Both the position numbers and the translations under genes were made by a program. 6,684 nt of DNA from Microcaldota archaeon. Lineage in GTDB: Archaea > Micrarchaeota > Micrarchaeia > Micrarchaeales > Micrarchaeaceae. Below are positions 1 to 6,049 of the stretch, piece after piece. Numbering within the stretch: the first letter of the stretch is position 1; every line of letters begins with the position of its first letter. The stretch is from NCBI GenBank assembly GCA_030039935.1, contig JASHUQ010000114.1, positions 1-6,684 of the forward strand. Direction: 5' to 3'. Below the pieces are notes generated by a model that saw only the letters and a list, made by a program, of their open reading frames with translations, had not been told where the DNA came from and ran no database searches.

Positions 1-1443
1 ACAACAATAAGAACATTACCAGAGGTTTGTGTTTCTGCGGTGTTTGCACTGTCTGTTACTGTGTAGCAGAATAATGTGTTTGATGTTGGGGAGTTTGTTA
101 TTGTCTGGGTTGTTCCGCTTGAAACAACAGTGTTCGATGAGCCGCATGTAGTTCCAGTACTAGAATACCATTGATAGGAATATGGTGTTGTTCCTCCTGA
201 AGGACTTGCAGTGAGTGTTGCGGTTTGGCCTAAGTCTATGATCTCATTATTTGTTGATGGATTGCCTGCACTTAGTGCGCTGTGCACGACTATCAGAACA
301 TTACCTGATGTTAATGTTTCTGGGGTGTTTGCACTGTCTGTTACTGTGTAGCAGAATAAGGTATTAGATGTAGGAGAGTTTGTCACTGTAGAAGATGTTC
401 CGGATGAGACTACAGTGTTGGATGAGCCGCATGTAGTTCCAGTACTAGAATACCATTGGTATGAATAGGATTGTGTTCCTCCACTTGGGTTTGCTGTGAG
501 TGTTGCTGTTTGGCCAGAATCTATTATCGAGTTTGGCGTTGACGGGTTTCCTGCACTCAGTGCGCTGTGCACAACAATAAGAACATTACCAGAGGTTAAT
601 GTTTGTGGGGTGTTTGCACTGTCTGTTACTGTGTAGCAGAATAAGGTATTAGATGTAGGAGAGTTTGTTACTGTAGAAGATGTTCCGGATGAGACTACAG
701 TGTTGGATGAACTACATGTAGTTCCAGTACTAGAATACCATTGATATGAATATGATTGTGTTCCTCCTGAAGGATTTGCTGTTAGCGTTGCGATTTGGCC
801 AGAATCTATTATCGCGTTTGGCGTTGACGGGTTTCCTGCGCTGAATGTTGGGTTTACAATTATGTTTGCGGTTAATGAATTTACAGTTACTTGTGCAAAT
901 GCATTGTCTGTTATATAAATGCAGTAAAGCGCATTTGCATTCGGTGTATTTGATGAAAACGTTACAGAACCAGAGTTTATTCCTGATGAGCTTTGGACCA
1001 AGGAGTTCGAGCTGCTGCATGTGTTTCCATAAGATAGGTATAGGTTTGCCGTGTACGGCGATGTTCCGCCAGACCATACAGAATTGAACACAATAGATTG
1101 TCCTTTGTCAAGCGTGTTGCTAATTGGTGTTATTGATGGCGTGCCTAAAGCGGGATTGACGCTAACAATGGTATTACCTGATGTTTGTGTTTCTGGGGTG
1201 TTTGCAGAGTCTGTTACTGTGTAGCAGAAAAGTGTGTTAGATGTAGGAGAATTCGTTACTGTAGAAGATGTTCCGGATGAGACTACAGTGTTCGATGAGC
1301 TGCAAGTTGATCCTTTACTAGAATACCACTGGTATGACAGTGAGGGAGTTCCTCCTGAAGGATTTGCTGTGAGCGTTATTGATTGTCCTGAATCTATAGT
1401 CGGATTCGATGGCGTGGGGTTCCCCGCAGTTAGTGCTGAATTG
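1..1443 (-). repeat. Tandem array of five Ig-like coding repeats (285 bp period)
   Basis: Units, in plus-strand coordinates, are A 1-285, B 286-570, C 571-855, D 856-1158 and E 1159-1443. The spacing was read from the recurring gcactgtctg-like anchor at 46, 331, 616, 901 and 1204. A, B, C and E are very similar in protein and DNA; D is clearly divergent and 18 bp longer (303 bp). Each unit carries the sequence of features D-x-GQ, PSGG (SGG in D), YSYQWYSS or a related strand, Cys at about residue 43, SNTLFCYTVTD with Cys at about residue 69, and a hydrophobic end strand. The phase is kept in multiples of three, as expected for coding domain repeats. The array continues off the left edge, so the total copy number is unknown. 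Confidence 0.93.
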
Positions 1444-3371
1444 ACAGTAAATGTAAGCGAGTCTATTATATTTACCAAGTTGTTGTCTGTAATTGCTATG
1501 TTGGCTGTGAAGGTCCCGGTTCCCATTGCATTTGTAATCTGGAACGAGAAAACGTTAGACGTCTGGGATGTGCTTAAAAGGCTGTTGTATACAATAGAGC
1601 CTACAGAATTGAATACTTGCACATTTACAGTATAGGGTGAAGCGCCATTCACCCAGTTTGCCGTTAGTGTTTGATGTTGCAGAGAGTCTATAGATTGGTT
1701 TGATACCTCCCAGTTTGTAAATGCCAGTGTATTAAATACATAGGCTGCTGCAGAAAGAGCGCCGCCCGAGGATGCTGAAAGCGTGATAGTATATAATCCA
1801 GATGCTTGTGTGCAGTTTGCTATTTCCGCCTCTGCTTCGGTGCTTTCTGTGGTAACCTGTTGCACTGTGCATCCAGATGGCAAAGATGGGCTATTTGCGG
1901 AAAACACAGTAGATCCAGAAGCAAAGAAAAGGAAAACAGTGCCGTAAGATGGCACATTGTATGTCAAGCCTAATGATTTGCCTATATTCACGCTACTGAA
2001 GGCTACGTTTGCAGCCAAGGCAACGTTTTCGGTTGTAGCCAAGCCGTCTATTACTCCGCCCCCAAACCCGCCTTCAGTGCCAGTCCAAGATATAACAACG
2101 TTGCCAGAGCGCTGCTTTTGATTTACAGAATTGTAGCCTATAACTGTACGATTTGCTTGCGCATAGTGTTCTCCTGTCACAGTGTATGAGCTAGTTCCAG
2201 ATGTTTGTCCTGTCATGTTGAATGTTGCTCCTATGCTAGGTATTCCAGAGCTCGACGTGCTTGATCCCTCATCTCCGAATGCAAAAATGAAGCTGTTGTA
2301 GCCTGTTGTCTGCAAAAGGTTTTGTGTGAATGGGCTTGACGATCCGGAGCCAAAGGTGTTAAAGGTTACGAATAGTGCCGGATTTAATGTGAATGTGTTG
2401 CTCATTGTGCTTTGATAGTTGTTTACGTCGTTCACTGTAACAACCACATTATACACTCCTGGAGGCCATATGGAGTTTGTAACAAATGAAAACGCATTGT
2501 TCGGCAAAGAATTTGTATTCACTTGAAGAAAATCGAACCCGTTTATAGAATTGAATACATTATATGTGTATGTTGACAGCGCGCCGCTTCCTGTTATCAC
2601 ATTAGCGCTTACTGTCTCTCCTTGTCCTACACTAAGTATAGAGTTTGATAGCGTGACAGTGTTAATTGTTGGTGCATTGTAGATTACGTTGGACATCACG
2701 GCTGCAGCCCAACCAAGGTCAAATGCGGCTGTGCTTGTTGTCCATGTTAGTGTCTTGCTCGACAAAGTGCTGGATATTATATTGTATGCAACTGATTGCG
2801 ATGGACCTCCTGTCTGTGTTGCTAGGCTTGTCCAGCCTACAGGTGCATTGAATGTTGGGGATCCTCCGGCAAGCCCACCGGTCAGAACAATGTCGTTCAT
2901 ATTCATTGTTGATATTACAATATTTGCTGTAGTCACCGCATTGAACGGGTCGAATATAACATTTCCATCAAGCACGCTAACCGTATTTGCTCCGGTCACG
3001 CCCCACATAATTAGGTTCAGGTTTTCCGAAGCCGAGAAAGTATAGGTTATCTTGTCATTGCTGAGCGCGCTGTTCGCTACCGCGTAGAAAAGCGCCTCTC
3101 CGGCGTCTTCTGATGATACTATTGAGTTTGCCTCAATCCAATTAAGATGGTCTGAATCTATTATATTGAAAGTTCCCGAGCCTGACCCGCCCTCCCCTGC
3201 CATTATGATTATAACATCGGGAGAGTTTGTCGTCGAGAAGAATATGTTTGCTGTTGTTGAGGTTGCCACCCTTACCGAATTGCTGTTGTCTATGGCTAAG
3301 CCAGCATGTGATACTGGCATTGCTAATAGGAAGACCAGAAGAGCTATTATGTAAAGAAATTTCAACTCCAT
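1..3371 (-). CDS. Giant secreted Ig-like repeat surface protein (partial, C-terminus off left edge)
   Basis: The frame is open for 1123 codons with no stop and leaves the window at position 1. The start is the ATG at 3371-3369, because an in-frame TAA lies immediately upstream. A signal peptide (residues 1-23) is followed by beta-rich, Thr/Ser/Asn/Gly-rich sequence. Residues ~24-230 look like two related jelly-roll-like domains, ~230-332 is Ig-like, ~333-545 is another jelly-roll-like region with a Cys pair, ~547-643 is a Cys-free Ig-like domain, and ~643-1123 is five tandem ~95-residue Ig-like repeats with a YQWY core and two cysteines each. Such architecture is typical of archaeal cell-surface or adhesin-like proteins; the precise role is unknown. 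No membrane anchor is visible, so one may lie in the missing C-terminus. Four N-glycosylation sequons are seen (N385, N407, N519, N558). It is divergent from aglB across 132 bp. An S-layer component or an adhesin are both possible. Confidence 0.92.
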   Translation of the reverse strand, partial: MELKFLYIIALLVFLLAMPVSHAGLAIDNSNSVRVATSTTANIFFSTTNSPDVIIIMAGEGGSGSGTFNIIDSDHLNWIEANSIVSSEDAGEALFYAVANSALSNDKITYTFSASENLNLIMWGVTGANTVSVLDGNVIFDPFNAVTTANIVISTMNMNDIVLTGGLAGGSPTFNAPVGWTSLATQTGGPSQSVAYNIISSTLSSKTLTWTTSTAAFDLGWAAAVMSNVIYNAPTINTVTLSNSILSVGQGETVSANVITGSGALSTYTYNVFNSINGFDFLQVNTNSLPNNAFSFVTNSIWPPGVYNVVVTVNDVNNYQSTMSNTFTLNPALFVTFNTFGSGSSSPFTQNLLQTTGYNSFIFAFGDEGSSTSSSGIPSIGATFNMTGQTSGTSSYTVTGEHYAQANRTVIGYNSVNQKQRSGNVVISWTGTEGGFGGGVIDGLATTENVALAANVAFSSVNIGKSLGLTYNVPSYGTVFLFFASGSTVFSANSPSLPSGCTVQQVTTESTEAEAEIANCTQASGLYTITLSASSGGALSAAAYVFNTLAFTNWEVSNQSIDSLQHQTLTANWVNGASPYTVNVQVFNSVGSIVYNSLLSTSQTSNVFSFQITNAMGTGTFTANIAITDNNLVNIIDSLTFTVNSALTAGNPTPSNPTIDSGQSITLTANPSGGTPSLSYQWYSSKGSTCSSSNTVVSSGTSSTVTNSPTSNTLFCYTVTDSANTPETQTSGNTIVSVNPALGTPSITPISNTLDKGQSIVFNSVWSGGTSPYTANLYLSYGNTCSSSNSLVQSSSGINSGSVTFSSNTPNANALYCIYITDNAFAQVTVNSLTANIIVNPTFSAGNPSTPNAIIDSGQIATLTANPSGGTQSYSYQWYSSTGTTCSSSNTVVSSGTSSTVTNSPTSNTLFCYTVTDSANTPQTLTSGNVLIVVHSALSAGNPSTPNSIIDSGQTATLTANPSGGTQSYSYQWYSSTGTTCGSSNTVVSSGTSSTVTNSPTSNTLFCYTVTDSANTPETLTSGNVLIVVHSALSAGNPSTNNEIIDLGQTATLTASPSGGTTPYSYQWYSSTGTTCGSSNTVVSSGTTQTITNSPTSNTLFCYTVTDSANTAETQTSGNVLIV
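1444..1731 (-). repeat. Degenerate, Cys-free relative of the tandem repeat
   Basis: This unit encodes roughly residues 547-643 of the surface protein. It keeps the outline of the tandem repeats: a strand ending in a polar turn, NQSIDSLQHQTLTANW matching the I-D-S-G-Q-x-x-x-L-T-A-N pattern of the repeats, a central NGASPYTVNVQVFNS strand, and an end strand TFTVNSAL. It lacks both conserved cysteines and the YQWY motif. It carries the last valid N-glycosylation sequon (NQS at N558). It is probably an older, diverged Ig-like domain from which the array was built or that shares its fold. Confidence 0.6.
3303..3371 (-). other. Signal peptide of the surface protein
   Basis: The first 23 residues show a classic Sec signal: a short n-region (MELK), a hydrophobic core from about residue 5 to 20 (FLYIIALLVFLLAMPV), and a c-region ending S21-H22-A23 before G24, which fits the small-X-small rule of signal peptidase I. 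Nothing like a lipobox cysteine follows. The mature protein is therefore predicted to be released or anchored outside the cell membrane by its unseen C-terminal part. Confidence 0.85.
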
Positions 3372-3430
3372 TTACATACCTATGAAAACACACAATTGCA
3401 ACAGCTATCTACAGTCTGAAATGCAAACAT

Positions 3431-3440
3431 GGTATAAAAG
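3431..3440 (-). promoter_or_regulatory. TATA-like box for the surface protein gene
   Basis: Read on the minus strand this is CTTTTATACC, close to archaeal TATA elements. Initiation about 25-27 bp downstream would fall near 3409, giving a leader of roughly 38 nt before the ATG at 3371. A weak AGGT (3381-3378) sits six nt before that ATG. No better TATA-like sequence lies 25 bp upstream of the ATG, so a leaderless transcript is less likely here. The same site read on the plus strand (TATAAAAG) could also serve the other direction. Confidence 0.55.
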
Positions 3441-3464
3441 GACATAGTAGGTTTTTAGACTTTT

Positions 3465-3474
3465 GTTTGCAAAC
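3465..3474. promoter_or_regulatory. Palindrome GTTTGCAAAC, possible operator
   Basis: A perfect 10-bp inverted repeat lies 4 bp upstream of the TATA-like box of aglB, where TFB-recognition and activator sites sit in archaeal promoters. A half-site GTTTGC occurs on the minus strand at 3428-3423, just downstream of the TATA-like box for the surface protein. No regulator is identified. The sequence is short enough to be chance. Confidence 0.35.
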
Positions 3475-3478
3475 GTTG

Positions 3479-3486
3479 TTTATACT
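3479..3486 (+). promoter_or_regulatory. TATA-like box for aglB
   Basis: TTTATACT lies 25 bp (first base) upstream of the ATG at 3504. That is the usual distance from an archaeal TATA box to the transcription start, so the mRNA would start at or very near the start codon (leaderless). A GTGAT at 3497-3501, complementary to part of the archaeal 16S 3' end, gives 5 nt of spacing to a second ATG at 3507, so initiation there is also possible. Confidence 0.6.
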
Positions 3487-3503
3487 AATTATACCTGTGA
3501 TAT

Positions 3504-6011
3504 ATGATGGACGATGACTCAGCTGAAGAACTCAGGAAAAAGCTGGAAAGGCTCAAGCAGATGAAGGAAAAGGAGCATTATTCCAATGAAATTTCAGGAG
3601 CGCCGCATGGAAGAGACCACGAAGCAAGCAACATCAGGCATGACAAAACCGCAGATTACCTCAACAAGATATATGTAATTGTGCCGATAATGCTGATCAT
3701 AATAATACTCAACGTTTACCTAAGATCCGGAATGCTGCAGTTCCAGGGATTCTTCGAGCCAGACGGCTTCTTCCACTATTCTGTTGTTCTTCAGGCGATA
3801 GCAAACCATTACATTGTTCCTGCAAACTCCAGCCTTTCTGGGTTTCCATCACACAACGCGATAACAGAACCATCTGGGCTTTACTATGTAACACTTGTTC
3901 CATATGCGATTCTCCAATACTTCAGTGTAAGCGTTTACACAACAATGAGATACATTCCACTGCTTTTCGGAGTGCTTGATGCAATAGGCGCATATTTCCT
4001 TGTAAGGCACCTTGCAAAGAACAACATGCTTGGATTGCTGGCAATGTTCTTTGTAAGCATATCTAGCGGCGATATTGCAAGAACATCTGCATTGGTTTAC
4101 AGGGGAGATGGGTTTGCAACAATCTTTGTAATAATAGCGATCCTGTTCTTCATAAAGAGCGCAAGCACAAAGCGCAATAATTACAGATACATGTTCGCTT
4201 TCGTGAGCGGGCTTTCCCTGAGCATTGCGCTTTTCGTCTGGGGAGGAGGAATATTCGGCGAAGTTGTCTACATATTTGCCCTGCTTATTCTTCTAATCTA
4301 TTCATTCATCAAGGCGAATGAGAAGATGCTCTACAACTGCATTGTGCTTTCTCTGGCTCTTCTGTTTTGCTACATAGCAGAACAGATACTTGTTGCTACA
4401 TCATTGCTCAGGTATGAGCCGCCACTGGGAAGCCCTGGCTTCTTCGTTTTCTGGATTCCCTTGTTCCTTGGATCTATTCTTACTTTATTCATCATAAAGA
4501 AGGGCAATGCGGTAAGCAGGATGTTCTCAAAGGTAACGGAAACATGGAAGAGCAGGCTTGCCTTTTCTGTTCTTGTCGTGCTTGTTCTCTCATTGGTGAT
4601 TCTTGTAGCATTTCATAATTACATTTCATCCCTTGCAGGCACAGCAATAGGCACAGGATCGCTCGAAACAACAATACAGGAATTGCAAAGGCCAACATTC
4701 TCTTTCATATGGTCGAGCTTCAGCTGGCAGATAATACTAGGGCCTCTCGGCCTTATCATGTTCCTTTTCTACAGGGCGTACTTGAAAGGAAGGGAGGGGA
4801 AGGGGGCGCACACTATGCACGCAAACATCGCCTTTATCGCGCTTTTTGCCTATCTTATTGTAACCTCTTATCTCCAATACAGTGCAATAAGGTATAATTC
4901 CCTTGTATCTGTTCCTTTGGCAATATTCTCGGCCTACTTCATCTACATAATAGTCTCTCTTGCATACAGGAAAATGAGCTCTGTGCACCTTATCGCGCTT
5001 GTTGTGTTCTTCTTCATCATTTTTTATGCAATAGCATCGCTTGCGCACATTGTGGGAACATGGCTCAACATCTACTCGATCTTCCTGTTTGTGCTTATAT
5101 CTTTGATATATGTAATGGCAGTTCACAAGGGAAAGGAGAGGCAGCGGCTCTTCATATTCCTTATCTTTGTCGGGCTTTTCTGCCTGTTGATAGCAAGGAA
5201 TTTCACACAGACGTATACACAATCTCTTAGCAGCGGCCAGGCCGACGACATAAATCCGTTGTTCCTCAATGCGATGACATGGATAAGGACAAACACGCCC
5301 ACAAATTCAACATTCCTTGCTGTTTGGCCTGATGGAAGCGTAATAGAGGGCTGGGGAGACAGGCAGAGCTTTACCGACAGCGTTGCCGGCCAGATAGTCA
5401 ATAGGGTGTATAACTTCTCAAGATTCCTTTTTACAACAAACAACAGCCTTGATTATCTCTACACCTTCAACTCTCCAGACTACATCGTTTCTAGATATTT
5501 CTGGTACGACGAGCTTGGCGGGATTGCAGAAGAGGGCAATATAACCAATTCATCGCAATACGGATATGATGAAATGACAACATTGAATATACAGAAATCA
5601 GCAAACGCAACATACTACCTGTTCAATTCCAGCTCATACAGCGTCGATCTTGTTGCCTCGGCGTCAAGCAACAACTCCACAACATTCTCTGCATATCTTG
5701 GGCAGCCTGGCCAGAACGGAGTCGCACCAATCAAAGGCATTATGATTGTAAACCAGACAAGCGGAGCCTACACATCGATAACCTCAAATATGACAAACGC
5801 GCAGAACCTCACATTTGCAATGTATGTAGATGATGGAAAGATAGGCGGCGGGGCGGTTATGGGTGCAAAGATGGCCGAGTCGAATTTCTTCAAGCTCACG
5901 TACCTATGCGGGACAACATTTTGTCCTTATAATAACCAGAGCGGGGCGACGTTGAGCCTTGTCTTTGCAAACAACGACACAAAGATATTCAAGGTAAATT
6001 ATACAACCTGA
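3504..6011 (+). CDS. aglB: Oligosaccharyltransferase catalytic subunit AglB (STT3 family)
   Basis: The 835-residue protein transfers a glycan from a dolichol-linked donor to Asn in N-X-S/T sequons on the outer face of the membrane. Residues 1-50 are charged and cytosolic, with a coiled-coil-like 6-26. Many hydrophobic segments (about 13-16) span ~53 to 565, followed by a globular extracellular domain, 566-835. Catalytic motifs visible: the first acidic loop motif E85-P86-D87, just after the first membrane segment; a second loop SGDIARTSALVYRGDG with D202; the archaeal TIXE motif as T390-I-Q-E393; and WPDG at 608-611 in place of WWDYG. A DK/MI motif could not be placed. The second-loop motif and WWDYG are altered. 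The C-terminal domain has 16 N-X-S/T sequons. The start is ATG 3504 (in-frame TGA just upstream) or ATG 3507. Family assignment is firm; which glycan it uses is unknown. Confidence 0.92.
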   Translation: MMDDDSAEELRKKLERLKQMKEKEHYSNEISGAPHGRDHEASNIRHDKTADYLNKIYVIVPIMLIIIILNVYLRSGMLQFQGFFEPDGFFHYSVVLQAIANHYIVPANSSLSGFPSHNAITEPSGLYYVTLVPYAILQYFSVSVYTTMRYIPLLFGVLDAIGAYFLVRHLAKNNMLGLLAMFFVSISSGDIARTSALVYRGDGFATIFVIIAILFFIKSASTKRNNYRYMFAFVSGLSLSIALFVWGGGIFGEVVYIFALLILLIYSFIKANEKMLYNCIVLSLALLFCYIAEQILVATSLLRYEPPLGSPGFFVFWIPLFLGSILTLFIIKKGNAVSRMFSKVTETWKSRLAFSVLVVLVLSLVILVAFHNYISSLAGTAIGTGSLETTIQELQRPTFSFIWSSFSWQIILGPLGLIMFLFYRAYLKGREGKGAHTMHANIAFIALFAYLIVTSYLQYSAIRYNSLVSVPLAIFSAYFIYIIVSLAYRKMSSVHLIALVVFFFIIFYAIASLAHIVGTWLNIYSIFLFVLISLIYVMAVHKGKERQRLFIFLIFVGLFCLLIARNFTQTYTQSLSSGQADDINPLFLNAMTWIRTNTPTNSTFLAVWPDGSVIEGWGDRQSFTDSVAGQIVNRVYNFSRFLFTTNNSLDYLYTFNSPDYIVSRYFWYDELGGIAEEGNITNSSQYGYDEMTTLNIQKSANATYYLFNSSSYSVDLVASASSNNSTTFSAYLGQPGQNGVAPIKGIMIVNQTSGAYTSITSNMTNAQNLTFAMYVDDGKIGGGAVMGAKMAESNFFKLTYLCGTTFCPYNNQSGATLSLVFANNDTKIFKVNYTT

Positions 6012-6019
6012 TGACAAAG

Positions 6020-6027
6020 CTATAAAA
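6020..6027 (+). promoter_or_regulatory. TATA-like box for the permease gene
   Basis: CTATAAAA lies in the 38-bp gap after aglB with its centre about 26 bp upstream of the ATG at 6050. It is preceded by ACAAAG, a reasonable match to the purine/A-rich TFB recognition element. No Shine-Dalgarno sequence precedes 6050, which fits a leaderless transcript beginning at the start codon. The gene may thus be transcribed independently of aglB as well as by read-through. Confidence 0.55.
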
Positions 6028-6049
6028 CTATTCCTTGGCATTCCTTACT

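Larger units (their letters stand above)
3372..3503. promoter_or_regulatory. Divergent promoter region between surface protein and aglB
   Basis: This 132-bp stretch has no gene and separates two divergently oriented starts. It contains a minus-strand TATA-like box (3431-3440), a plus-strand TATA-like box (3479-3486), a perfect 10-bp palindrome (3465-3474) and a related half-site on the opposite strand (3423-3428). Both genes therefore probably initiate here, and a factor binding between them could influence both. Confidence 0.75.

Noticed and set aside
1..1443. Regular repeats as a CRISPR array or transposon
   Set aside because: The period is 285 bp with no short repeat/spacer alternation, and the units keep a reading frame and a protein domain pattern; no terminal inverted repeats or transposase.
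1234..1635. Plus-strand 133-codon open frame
   Set aside because: It lies wholly antisense to the repeat-encoding minus-strand gene and its length follows from the repeat composition; the minus frame has a signal peptide, domain repeats and codon-phase conservation.
3142..3393. Alternative minus-strand GTG start at 3393
   Set aside because: That frame is different from the surface-protein frame, ends after 83 codons, and gives no recognisable protein; the ATG at 3371 leads into a proper signal peptide.
4737..5222. Minus-strand 161-codon open frame inside aglB
   Set aside because: It is antisense to membrane segments of AglB, rich in Cys, Arg and Tyr as expected from a shadow, and shows no start signals.
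6012..6049. Terminator after aglB
   Set aside because: No oligo-T run or stable hairpin is visible in this short gap; it fits a promoter better.
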